Shown: one piece after another, positions 44,940-52,373 of the stretch
Layout of the letters: each line of letters opens with the position of its first letter
How positions within the stretch are numbered: the first letter of the stretch is position 1
Assembly: GCA_046046455.1 (NCBI GenBank)
Contig: JBJOJS010000054.1
Coordinates: 1 to 64,000 of the forward strand
DNA length: 64,000 nucleotides
Direction of reading: 5' to 3'
Origin: Mxb001 sp046046455
GTDB taxonomy: Bacteria; Actinomycetota; Actinomycetes; S36-B12
Made by a program: the position numbers and the translations under genes
Notes under the pieces: generated by a model
Database searches by the model: none
Seen by the model: only the letters and a program-made list of their open reading frames with translations
Told to the model about the DNA's origin: nothing

Positions 44940-44958
44940 TACGGGAGGATACCGACCT
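44940..44958. promoter_or_regulatory. Compact divergent promoter between glnR and a hydrolase gene
   Basis: The 19-bp gap holds TATCCT on the minus strand (44946-44951), 6 nt before the glnR GTG. The plus-strand hydrolase start at 44959 follows GGAGGATACC, which may serve as ribosome binding site or -10. The hydrolase promoter must lie inside glnR. Confidence 0.55.
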
Positions 44959-45786
44959 GTGACCCAGGCACCCGGCGTCGGGCGGCACCGGATCCCGGTG
45001 CCCGCTGAGGCGGAGCCACTCGCTCTGACCAGCCAGGACGGTGTATCGCTCGCGGCCATGCACCTGGCGCATCCCACGAGCACGACGGCGATCGTGGTGG
45101 CCCACGGCTTCGGTGGCGCACACGATCAGGAGCGCGTGGAGCGCATCGCCCGCATCCTGAGCGAGGACGCCGGGGTCGTCGCGGTGACGCAGCGCGGCCA
45201 CGGCGACTCGGCGGGCATGACGACACTGGGTCATCGCGAGCCGATGGATGTCGATGCGGCCGTGGCGTGGGCACGCGGGGCTGGGTACGAGCGCGTCGTC
45301 ACGGTCGGCTTCTCGATGGGTGCCGCAGTGGTCCTGCGTCATGCTGCACTGCTCGGTCCGGGATCCAGCGATGCCGTTATCGGGGTGAGCGGTCCGGCGT
45401 ACTGGTTCTACCGGGGGACGACACCGATGCGCTGGCTGCATCGCGGCATCTCCACGCCCGCGGGCCGCGCCTACATCCGCACCGCGCTCGGCACGCGCGT
45501 GGATCCCACTCCTTGGCCCGATCCGCCTCCGATGCCGCCCACGGAGGCGGCCGCTCGCGTGCGCGACCATGACATCGACCTGCTCATCGTCCACGGTGAC
45601 GCGGACGCATTCTTCCCACTTGACCACCCGCGCGCGCTGCATGAGGCCGCGCCGGGATCCGAGCTGTGGATCGAGCCGGGTTTCGGCCACGCGGAGGGGG
45701 CGATCGAGGAGGATCTCGTACGACGCATCGGCGCATGGGCCACGCAGGGGCCGGGGCGACAGGCTCCGAGCGCCTCTTCGGGCTAG
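44959..45786 (+). CDS. Alpha/beta hydrolase
   Basis: The 275-residue protein has the alpha/beta hydrolase pattern: oxyanion motif IVVAHGFGGAHDQE, nucleophile elbow GFSMGAAVVL (Ser), acid Asp in IVHGDADAFFP and His in GFGHAEGA. It has no signal peptide. It resembles YfhR/FrsA-like or lysophospholipase-type hydrolases; the substrate is unknown. The GTG follows GGAGGAT by 8 nt. The small membrane protein gene follows after 9 bp. Confidence 0.88.
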   Translation: MTQAPGVGRHRIPVPAEAEPLALTSQDGVSLAAMHLAHPTSTTAIVVAHGFGGAHDQERVERIARILSEDAGVVAVTQRGHGDSAGMTTLGHREPMDVDAAVAWARGAGYERVVTVGFSMGAAVVLRHAALLGPGSSDAVIGVSGPAYWFYRGTTPMRWLHRGISTPAGRAYIRTALGTRVDPTPWPDPPPMPPTEAAARVRDHDIDLLIVHGDADAFFPLDHPRALHEAAPGSELWIEPGFGHAEGAIEEDLVRRIGAWATQGPGRQAPSASSG

Positions 45787-45795
45787 GCTGACGTC

Positions 45796-45897
45796 ATGCT
45801 CGAGATCGTCTACACGGGACTCCTCGTCCTCGCGATCCTCTTCATCACGTGGTTCTCGGGCTACGTCGTCTACAAGCTCTTCAAGGGCCAGGGCTAG
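45796..45897 (+). CDS. 33-residue single-pass membrane peptide
   Basis: The product, beginning MLEIVYTGLLVLAILF and ending YKLFKGQG, is one transmembrane helix (about 6-27) with a basic tail. TAGGCT (45784-45789) lies exactly 6 nt before the ATG, a leaderless promoter. The stop TAG is directly followed by the ATG of the nitrobindin gene, so the two are co-transcribed. This gene falls below usual length cut-offs. Function is unknown. Confidence 0.65.
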   Translation: MLEIVYTGLLVLAILFITWFSGYVVYKLFKGQG

Positions 45898-46416
45898 ATG
45901 TCCGTCTCGGACCTGCCCGAGGAGCTCATCCCGCTCTCGTGGCTCATCGGCCGCTGGGCGGGCGTGGGACTCGGCCAGTACCCCACGATCGAGGACTTCC
46001 GCTTCGGCCAGGAGGTCTCCTTCATCACCGACGGTCGCCCCTTCCTGTCCTACGCCTCGCGCAGCTGGCTGCTGGATGACGACGGGGAGAAGGTGCGTCC
46101 CCTTGCACTCGAGACGGGCTTCTGGCGCCCGCGCCCCGATGGCGAGGTGGAGGTGACGCTCGCGCATCCGACGGGCTACTCCGAGCTCTGGCTCGGCACC
46201 CACGAGGTGCTCGGCATCGAGGATGCGCGCATCACCGGCGCACGGGCGACCCTGCGCACCGATGTCATCGCCGCGTCTCCGAGCGCCAAGCCCTACTCCG
46301 CGGGAGAGCGTCTCTACGGACTCGTCAACGGCGAGCTCATGTGGACCTTCGACATGGCGGCCGTCGGTGAGCCGATGACCAACCACCTGTCCGCTCGCCT
46401 GCGCCCGGCTGACTGA
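45898..46416 (+). CDS. Nitrobindin-like heme-binding (FABP-family) protein
   Basis: The 172-residue beta-barrel protein has the nitrobindin signature IGRWAGVGLGQYPTIEDF at the N-terminus, and the C-terminal NHLSARLRP, whose His is the likely heme ligand. Mycobacterial Rv0813c is related. Such proteins bind ferric heme and can isomerise peroxynitrite to nitrate. It follows the small membrane peptide directly and precedes the Fur-family gene by 10 bp. Confidence 0.92.
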   Translation: MSVSDLPEELIPLSWLIGRWAGVGLGQYPTIEDFRFGQEVSFITDGRPFLSYASRSWLLDDDGEKVRPLALETGFWRPRPDGEVEVTLAHPTGYSELWLGTHEVLGIEDARITGARATLRTDVIAASPSAKPYSAGERLYGLVNGELMWTFDMAAVGEPMTNHLSARLRPAD

Positions 46417-46426
46417 GGGTCCCTCC

Positions 46427-46849
46427 GTGGACTGGGACCAGCGCCTCCACGCCCGCGGCTATCGCGTCACCCCGCAGCGCACCCTCGTGCTCGCCGCCGT
46501 CAATGATCTCGGCCACGCCACCCCCGAGGAGATCCTCGCGCGGGTGCAGTCCGACGCGCCCAAGGTCAACCTGTCCACCGTCTATCGCACCCTCGACGTA
46601 CTCGAGGATGTCGGCCTCGTCACCCACGCGCACCTCGGTCACGGATCGCCGACGTACCACTCCGTCGACGACGACGTGCACATCCACCTCGTGTGCCGTC
46701 GTTGCGATGGCATCGAGTCGATCCCCGCCACCGTCGCCCGCGACTTCCTCGAGGCCCTCGATCGCGAGCAGGGTTTCTCGACGGACGTGGGCCACATGGC
46801 CATCCACGGCGTGTGCCGCACGTGCCGGGAAGGCCAGGACGATGAGTGA
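46427..46849 (+). CDS. Fur-family metal-dependent repressor
   Basis: The 140-residue regulator has the Fur winged helix (GYRVTPQRTLVLAAVNDLGH, LSTVYRTLDVLEDVGLV) and a dimerisation domain with two CxxC pairs (CRRC and CRTC) for structural zinc, plus His residues in DDDVHIHLVCRRC. Fur proteins beside nitrobindin and ygfZ in streptomycetes include the nickel regulator Nur, so Nur is a candidate; Zur or peroxide sensing are alternatives. GTG start; it overlaps the ygfZ start by 8 bp. Confidence 0.9.
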   Translation: MDWDQRLHARGYRVTPQRTLVLAAVNDLGHATPEEILARVQSDAPKVNLSTVYRTLDVLEDVGLVTHAHLGHGSPTYHSVDDDVHIHLVCRRCDGIESIPATVARDFLEALDREQGFSTDVGHMAIHGVCRTCREGQDDE

Positions 46850-47918
46850 TGTTGCCCAGGAGGTGACGGAGTACCGCAGCCCCGCCCTCGATCTCCCCGG
46901 TGCGTGCCCCCCGCCGGTGGGATCACCCGACGAGGGCGTGCCCTGGCACTACGGCGATCCGCACGCGGAGCAGCGGCGCCTCGCGGGTGCCCGCGGCGCC
47001 GTCGATCTCTCCCATCGCGGCGTCATCACCGTCACCGGACCCGATCGGCTCACCTGGCTGCACAGCCTCACCACACAGCACCTGGAGTCGCTGACCCCGG
47101 GATCATCGACCACCGCACTCATCCTCAGCCCGCACGGCCATGTCGAGCACGAGATGCACGTGGCCGATGACGGCACCACGACCTGGATCACCGTCGAGCC
47201 TGGCGATGCCCCGGCTCTCGTCGCGTATCTCGACTCGATGCGCTTCATGCTGCGCGTCGATGTCGCGGATGTTAGCGCCGACTGGGCGGTCGTGTGGCAG
47301 CCGCTGCGTGAAGTCGACCCCGATCACGTCACCTGGCTCGTGCCCGCCGACATGGCGGGCGTGGGGACCACCGACGCGGGCAGCGACCGTGGCGGCACGG
47401 CATCCAAGTACGTCGACCATCGCCCGGATGTGCTCGTCGGACGCGAGGTGATCGTGCCGCGCAATGACGTGCTGGAGGTCCTGGGCGATGAGCCCGCGGG
47501 CACGTGGGCCCTCGAAGCCCTGCGCGTCGCCGCGGCCGTGCCGCGCCTCGGGCACGAGACGGACCATCGCACGCTCCCGCATGAGGTCGGCTGGATCGGC
47601 CCCGCCGTGCACCTGTCGAAAGGCTGCTACCGCGGACAGGAGGCCGTCGCGCGGGTACACAACCTCGGTGCTCCGCCGCGTCGGCTCGTGCTGCTCCACC
47701 TCGACGGCGGTGCCGAGGCACTCCCCGCTCACGGCGACGCCGTGCTCCTCGGCGACCGCGAGATCGGTTGGGTGGCATCAGCCGCGCGGCACTACGAACT
47801 CGGCCCCATCGCCACCGCGGTCATCAAGCGGTCGGTCGACCCTGCCGCCGAGGTCGTCGTCCGTGGCGGGGCCGGTGACATTGCCGCATCTCAGGAGCCC
47901 GTCATCCTCGTGCGCTAG
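46842..47918 (+). CDS. ygfZ: Folate-binding YgfZ/GcvT-like protein
   Basis: The 358-residue protein has the GcvT-like fold and the YgfZ signature KGCYRGQEAVAR. It also has the GAVDLSHRGVITVTGPDRLT region seen in family members. YgfZ proteins bind tetrahydrofolate and help Fe-S cluster assembly or repair. The ATG at 46842 lies inside the end of the fur gene, so translation is coupled. Confidence 0.93.
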   Translation: MSDVAQEVTEYRSPALDLPGACPPPVGSPDEGVPWHYGDPHAEQRRLAGARGAVDLSHRGVITVTGPDRLTWLHSLTTQHLESLTPGSSTTALILSPHGHVEHEMHVADDGTTTWITVEPGDAPALVAYLDSMRFMLRVDVADVSADWAVVWQPLREVDPDHVTWLVPADMAGVGTTDAGSDRGGTASKYVDHRPDVLVGREVIVPRNDVLEVLGDEPAGTWALEALRVAAAVPRLGHETDHRTLPHEVGWIGPAVHLSKGCYRGQEAVARVHNLGAPPRRLVLLHLDGGAEALPAHGDAVLLGDREIGWVASAARHYELGPIATAVIKRSVDPAAEVVVRGGAGDIAASQEPVILVR

Positions 47919-47995
47919 TCACTTCGTTGAGTGGCGACGTATCGCAGTCATCTTCGGCGTGTCGCGTGCGATTACCCGCCACTCAGAGAACGGGA

Positions 47996-48463
47996 TCAGT
48001 CGACGTCGATGATGATCGTCGTCGGTCCGTCGTTCACCAGGCTCACACGCATATCCGCTCCGAATCGACCCGTGGCCACGTCCGCCCCCCGCGAACGCAA
48101 CTCGTCGGCGACGATGTCGACGAGGGGCTCGGCGACCGGCCCGGGTGCTGCCGCATCCCACGTGGGGCGACGGCCCTTGCGCGTATCGGCGTAGAGGGTG
48201 AACTGCGAGACGACGAGGACGGGCAGGTGGAGGTCGGACGCCGAGACCTCCCGGGGACCCTCCGGCACCGTGCCGGAGTCGAATCGCGACGCGTCGAAGA
48301 TCCGCAGGTCGTAGGCCTTCTGGGCGAGCTTGCGGGCGATCGCCTCGTCGTCGGTGTGCGTGACACCGACGAGCATGAGCAGCCCCGGACCCTCGATGCG
48401 CCCTACGACATCGCCAGCGACGACGACATCGGCACCGTCCACCCGCTGCACCACTGCCCGCAT
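47996..48463 (-). CDS. dtd: D-aminoacyl-tRNA deacylase
   Basis: The 155-residue enzyme removes D-amino acids from tRNA. It has MRAVVQRVDGADVVV, the active-site SQFTLYADTRKGRRP and the cis-dipeptide region LVNDGPTTIIID close to the C-terminus (family NxGPVT). Length is normal. TACGGT lies exactly 6 nt before the ATG. It is divergent from the broken asparaginase gene. Confidence 0.95.
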   Translation of the reverse strand: MRAVVQRVDGADVVVAGDVVGRIEGPGLLMLVGVTHTDDEAIARKLAQKAYDLRIFDASRFDSGTVPEGPREVSASDLHLPVLVVSQFTLYADTRKGRRPTWDAAAPGPVAEPLVDIVADELRSRGADVATGRFGADMRVSLVNDGPTTIIIDVD

Positions 48464-48517
48464 GACGGCACCGTAACGCCTGCACGGGCGGCATCGGCCA
48501 CCTGACAGGATGCCCGC

Positions 48518-49419
48518 GTGAGCGAGATCCTGGTCGAGGTACGCCGGGGCGGTGTCGTCGAGGGCGTGCACCGCGGCCACGCGGTCGTGCTGGCGCCCGA
48601 CGGCACGATCCGCGCTCCTCCAATAAGCCCGCTCAGGCGACCGCCATGGTGCGTGCAGGTCTGCCCCTGGAGGGCGAACTCCTCGCGCTCGCCTGCGCAT
48701 CGCACAGCGGCGAGGCCTTCCACCTCGAAGGGGTACGCCGCATTCTCGACGTAGCCGGCCTCGATGAGTCGAGCCTCCTCACGCCGCCGGAGCTGCCCCT
48801 CGACGACGACGTACGCCTCCAGGTGCAGATCGCTGGAGGTCACGCGACGTCGGCGTACATGAACTGCTCGGGGAAGCACGCGGCCATGCTGCTCACCTGC
48901 GTCGTCAACGACTGGTCGACCGTCGACTACACGGACGTCGATCATCCGCTGCAGCAGGCCATCCGCGTCGAGATGGCCGCGCGAGCGGGCGAGGAGCCGT
49001 GGACGGCCGCCGTCGATGGCTGCGGTGCACCGCTCTTCGGTCTCACGGTCGTCGGGCTGGCCCGTCTCGGGGCATCCATCGCGTCCGCCGAAGACGATGC
49101 GGGTCGACGCGTCGCAGCCGCGATGCGCGAGCACCCCGAGTGGGTCGCGGGCAGCCGGCGCGATGCCGCGGCACTGCAGCGATCCCTGCCCGGTTCGCTC
49201 ATCAAGGAAGGCGCCGAAGCCGTCTACCTCGCCGTGCTGCCGGACGGCCGCTCCGTGGCGCTCAAGATCGAGGACGGCTCCGGTCGAGCCAGGCCCATCG
49301 CGATGGCCGGCATCCTGCAGGCGATCGGCATCGACAATGAGGTCATCGCGGGGCAGTCGCGTCAGGTGCTCCTCGGCGGTGGTCGGCCGGCCGGAGAGAT
49401 CGTCGCCACCATCGGCTGA
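48518..49419 (+). pseudogene. L-asparaginase II-type gene with internal deletion and frameshift
   Basis: The first frame (GTG at 48518) gives EVRRGGVVEGVHRGHAVVLA then PDGTIRA, the normal N-terminus of asparaginase II (PF06089). The family should then continue to GDP...VFPRSSNKP. Instead, about a dozen codons are missing, and the conserved RSSNKPAQATAMVRAGL resumes in another frame from 48613. The rest (SHSGEAFHLEG, CSGKHAAMLLTC, GCGAPLFGL) is intact to 49419. The deletion lies near a CCGCG repeat. It is either a real pseudogene or a sequencing or assembly error. Confidence 0.85.
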
Positions 49420-49443
49420 GCGTGGCTGCCCTGTGGCGGGTCC

Positions 49444-49490
49444 GTCTCGAATTCCGCGCGCCGGGGCGCGTTCCACGCGGAGTTCGAGGC
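49444..49490 (+). terminator. Imperfect inverted repeat after the asparaginase gene
   Basis: Arms 49444-49458 and 49476-49490 match at 13 of 15 positions around a 17-nt GC-rich spacer. It lies 25 bp after the asparaginase stop. A role as terminator is likely but no T run follows. Confidence 0.4.
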
Positions 49491-49586
49491 GGAGGCGTTG
49501 ATGAGAGGCCCCTTTTGCGGCTGGGTGCCCCGGCCCGTGCCATGCCACAGGGTGACCCACCTCACGCTAACTCTCGCTAGCACTTC

Positions 49587-49602
49587 GCTTGCAATTGCAA
49601 GC
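49587..49602. promoter_or_regulatory. Perfect 16-bp palindrome, candidate operator of the XRE regulator
   Basis: GCTTGCAATTGCAAGC is a perfect palindrome, centred about 29 bp before the regulator start codon. It is AT-richer than its surroundings, and GCACTT occurs on both sides. Its position over the promoter suggests autoregulation by the XRE protein. Confidence 0.6.
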
Positions 49603-49623
49603 ACTTGAGCGCATCATGGGCAC

Positions 49624-50007
49624 ATGGCACGCATCGAGGCACTCGGGGACTACATCCGCGAGCAGCGCGACCAGGCGCAGATGTCCGTCCGGCAGCTTGC
49701 CGCGGCGGCGGGGGTCTCCAACCCCTACCTGAGCCAGATTGAGCGAGGCCTGCGTCGCCCGAGCGCCGACATCCTGAACCGACTCGCCGGCGCCCTGCGC
49801 ATCTCGGCCGAGACGCTCTACGTCCAGGCCGGGATCCTCAGCGAGGACGACCGACCGGAGGCGAGCCTCTCCGTCGTCGACGCCATCGCTGCTGACATCA
49901 GCCTCACCGAGGCGCAGCGGCGCACGCTGCTGGAGATCTACCGGGCCTTCCAGGCCGAGAACCGCGCCGGGGAGACCCCCCGGGACACACGAGAGGACAT
50001 CGCATGA
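49624..50007 (+). CDS. XRE-family transcriptional regulator of the hbhA locus
   Basis: The 127-residue protein has an N-terminal Cro/CI helix-turn-helix (about 6-65; MSVRQLAAAAGVSNPYLSQI, ERGLRRPSADILNRLAGALR) and a helical C-terminal part (SLTEAQRRTLLEIYRAF). It matches the regulator preceding hbhA in mycobacteria (Rv0474). Its stop overlaps the HBHA-like start by 4 bp. The upstream palindrome is its probable operator. Low pairing to any ribosome site fits a leaderless start (CATCAT, 6 nt). Confidence 0.9.
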   Translation: MARIEALGDYIREQRDQAQMSVRQLAAAAGVSNPYLSQIERGLRRPSADILNRLAGALRISAETLYVQAGILSEDDRPEASLSVVDAIAADISLTEAQRRTLLEIYRAFQAENRAGETPRDTREDIA

Positions 50008-50678
50008 GCACGCCCGAGACCCACAAGGTCACCGCTGCCCAGAACGCCGCATCCCCGACGGCCGCCGCTGCCAAGAAGTCCACGGCCAAGAAGTCCACTG
50101 CCAAGAAGGTGTCGGAGAAGGCCAAGCCCAAGAACGCCGTCGCTGCGGCTCGTGCGACGACGGCGAAGGCCGCCGCGACCGCGAAGGACACCACCGCCAA
50201 GGCCGCGACGACCGCGAAGTCGACCACGCTCAAGGCTGCGGCCACCGCCAAGGACACCACCGCCAAGGCCGCATCGACTGCGCAGCAGGCCGTCACCAGC
50301 GTCACGCCGCGCACGGTGCCCTTCACCTCCATAGAGATCCCCGTCATCGAGTTCCCGGCGATCGAGATCCCGGCTGTGGAGATTCCGCGCGAGATGCCTT
50401 CGGCTGTCGCCGACGTCATCGAGTCGGTCCAGGAGAGCATGGTCTCCGTGCCTGAGTCCGCGAGTCGGGCCTGGCACCAGGTCACCGATCTCACGCGCGA
50501 TGCTCGTGAGCAGGTGCACGATCTGGCTGTCGACACCCGCGAGCGCGCCGTGCGCATCGCCCGCGAGGCCAAGTCCACCGCGACGTCGGTCGCTCGCGAG
50601 GCCAAGTCCACCGCGACCAACGTCGCCCACGGCGCGGAGCGCACCGTCGTCCTCGTCCGCGAGGCCGTCGGGATCTGA
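50004..50678 (+). CDS. hbhA: HBHA-like lysine/alanine-rich protein
   Basis: The 224-residue protein has an N-terminal region (about 10-100) of repeated AKKST, TAKAAATAKDTT and similar units, rich in Lys, Ala and Thr like histone H1 tails. A middle segment of repeated IEIP motifs follows (IEIPVIEFPAIEIPAVEIP), then an amphipathic coiled coil with REAKSTATSVAREAKST repeats. Mycobacterial HBHA carries its lysine-rich part at the C-terminus; here it is at the N-terminus. No signal peptide is visible. Gene order regulator-hbhA-DUF2516 is conserved. Adhesin, lipid-body or DNA-binding roles are open. Confidence 0.75.
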   Translation: MSTPETHKVTAAQNAASPTAAAAKKSTAKKSTAKKVSEKAKPKNAVAAARATTAKAAATAKDTTAKAATTAKSTTLKAAATAKDTTAKAASTAQQAVTSVTPRTVPFTSIEIPVIEFPAIEIPAVEIPREMPSAVADVIESVQESMVSVPESASRAWHQVTDLTRDAREQVHDLAVDTRERAVRIAREAKSTATSVAREAKSTATNVAHGAERTVVLVREAVGI

Positions 50679-50700
50679 TCTCCGATCAGCATCGCCTCTG

Positions 50701-50733
50701 CGCGCCCCGCCTGCGAAATGCAGGCGGGGCGCG
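50701..50733 (+). terminator. Strong hairpin after the HBHA-like gene
   Basis: A perfect 14-bp stem (50701-50714 with 50720-50733) encloses the loop GAAAT. No T run follows; instead TACGTT, the -10-like element of the next gene, starts directly after it. Confidence 0.75.
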
Positions 50734-50745
50734 TACGTTGGAGGG

Positions 50746-51024
50746 ATGTTCGACCTCACCCAGAATCTCGTCATCACCGTCCTGTGGGTCGTCTTCGGGG
50801 TGGTGAAGATCTGGGCCTTCGTCGATTGCGTCCGCCGCCCGGCGCAGGCCTTCCCCGCCGTGGGCCGAGTCTCCAAGATGCTGTGGCTCCTGCTCACCGG
50901 CATCGCCATGCTCACCGGCCTGATCCCCGGCCTCACCCTGGGCATCATCGGCATCGCCGGAATCGTCGTCGCGCTCGTCTACCTCTTCGACGTGCGCACG
51001 CGGATCGCTGAGATCACCGGCTAG
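50746..51024 (+). CDS. DUF2516 small membrane protein
   Basis: The 92-residue protein has two to three hydrophobic helices (LVITVLWVVFGVVKIWAFVD, LLLTGIAMLTGLIPGLTLGI, IIGIAGIVVALVYLF) and the conserved CVRRPAQAFPAVGRVSKMLW loop of DUF2516. Its homologue follows hbhA in mycobacteria (Rv0476). TACGTT lies 6 nt before the ATG. Function is unknown. Confidence 0.9.
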   Translation: MFDLTQNLVITVLWVVFGVVKIWAFVDCVRRPAQAFPAVGRVSKMLWLLLTGIAMLTGLIPGLTLGIIGIAGIVVALVYLFDVRTRIAEITG

Positions 51025-51028
51025 GCGC

Positions 51029-51631
51029 TCACACCCAACCGCCGCCTTCCGGCAGCTGTCCGTGCTCGGCCCACATCCATAGCGCCGACTGGGTCATTCC
51101 TCCGCAGTCGAGTCGGTCCATGCGCCCCGCGTCATCGACGATGAAGTACGCGAACGCGGGCGGGGCGGTGCCCCCGCCGGTCTGGTCGGTGACGTCGGTC
51201 GCGGGCGGCAGCTTCTCGCGAGGCACCCACGTGTGGCGGTCGCTGCCGGCGATGAGCAGACCATCGCGCCCGAGGACGTGCAATCCGCGGCGGTAGTGAC
51301 CGCGCCTCACGTCGCGGCGCTCGGCAAGCCCCTGCAGCAATTTGCCGGCAGCGAAGACCGCACCGACGAGGCTGACCGCAGCCAGGGCGCCGTAGATGAG
51401 CCGCTCCGCGCCCGCAGCGGGATCCAGGCCGGCTGTGATCGTCGCGCGCACGCTCGCGAAGCCGACGAGGAGCAGTCCGCCGAGCCACGCGGCGGGTATC
51501 CAGCTCAGATGGGTGCGACGGGCGAGGAATCGCGACCCTGCGGGTCGTGGGATCCCGGAGTCCAGCAGCGCCTGCGCGCGCAGGGGCAACTCCTGCGCTG
51601 GCACCTGCACGAGGATGCGGTCATCTCCCAT
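51029..51631 (-). CDS. Membrane protein of unknown function
   Basis: The 200-residue protein has a soluble N-terminus, two helices (about 47-67 WIPAAWLGGLLLVGFASV and 77-100 LIYGALAAVSLVGAVFAAG) and a C-terminal soluble part of about 100 residues with ERRDVRRGHYRRGLHVLG and DCGGMTQSALWMWAEHGQLP. No family is recognised. It starts 4 bp after the AlaX-like gene stop, so it is co-transcribed with it. Confidence 0.72.
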   Translation of the reverse strand: MGDDRILVQVPAQELPLRAQALLDSGIPRPAGSRFLARRTHLSWIPAAWLGGLLLVGFASVRATITAGLDPAAGAERLIYGALAAVSLVGAVFAAGKLLQGLAERRDVRRGHYRRGLHVLGRDGLLIAGSDRHTWVPREKLPPATDVTDQTGGGTAPPAFAYFIVDDAGRMDRLDCGGMTQSALWMWAEHGQLPEGGGWV

Positions 51632-51635
51632 GCCA

Positions 51636-52355
51636 TCAGCCCTCGAGGGCGACGCGGATACGCCGGAAGCCCTTGCCCTTGTTCTCCACTTTGACGACGC
51701 GCATGCGCCCGACCTGTCGCGTCGACGCCACGTGAGTACCGCCGTCGGCCTGCATATCGAGCCCGTCGATATCGACGAGCCGCACGATCTCGATGTCGGG
51801 GGGCAGGAGATTGGAGGCGGTGCGGATGATGTCGGGGATCGCGAAGGCTTCCTCCCGGGGCAGTGAGTACGCACGGATCGCCCGATCGGCCTCCACCTCG
51901 GCGTTGATCGCATCCTCGACCGCTTCCTTGAAGCCCTCGGGGATCCCGTCGAGGTTGAAGTCCAGGCGTCCCTCAAGCGGCTCCATGTTGGATCCCGTGA
52001 CAAGCGCTCCGAAGTCGCGGAAGACCACTCCGGAGAGCACGTGCAGTCCGGAGTGAGTGCGCATGAGCGCGGTACGCCGCGCGGAGTCGAGAGCACCCTG
52101 CACCTGAGTGCCCACGGGGGGCACGGGATCGCCCTCGACCGGGATGAGCCAGATGTCGTCGCCGGAGCGCCCCCCGACGATGCGTGTCTGCACACCGCCC
52201 CAGAGGAGGACGCCGTGATCGGGTGGCTGTCCGCCGCCACCGGGGTAGAAGGCCGAGCGGTCGAGCACGATGCCCTGCTCGGGATCGACGGCGACCACGG
52301 TCGCGCTCCACTCGCGCAGCGTGGCGTCGTCGAGATCGAGTCGGGTGGTCCCCAT
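51636..52355 (-). CDS. alaX: Alanyl-tRNA editing protein (AlaX-type)
   Basis: The 239-residue protein resembles the editing domain of alanyl-tRNA synthetase: DRSAFYPGGGGQPPDHG near the N-terminus, zinc-site HxxxH in MRTHSGLHVLSGVVF, and a late DGGTHVASTRQVGRMRVVKV motif. Free AlaX proteins cleave Ser or Gly wrongly attached to tRNA-Ala. The usual Cys in the CxxxH part of the zinc site appears as GGTHV, which occurs in some AlaX members. It lies 18 bp after the gpmA stop. Confidence 0.92.
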   Translation of the reverse strand: MGTTRLDLDDATLREWSATVVAVDPEQGIVLDRSAFYPGGGGQPPDHGVLLWGGVQTRIVGGRSGDDIWLIPVEGDPVPPVGTQVQGALDSARRTALMRTHSGLHVLSGVVFRDFGALVTGSNMEPLEGRLDFNLDGIPEGFKEAVEDAINAEVEADRAIRAYSLPREEAFAIPDIIRTASNLLPPDIEIVRLVDIDGLDMQADGGTHVASTRQVGRMRVVKVENKGKGFRRIRVALEG

Positions 52356-52373
52356 GTCAGCCGCTGTCCGCGC

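Noticed and set aside
48646..49419. A separate gene starting at the ATG at 48646
   Set aside because: The conserved SSNKP motif lies upstream of this ATG in the same frame, so it is the rest of the asparaginase, not a new gene.
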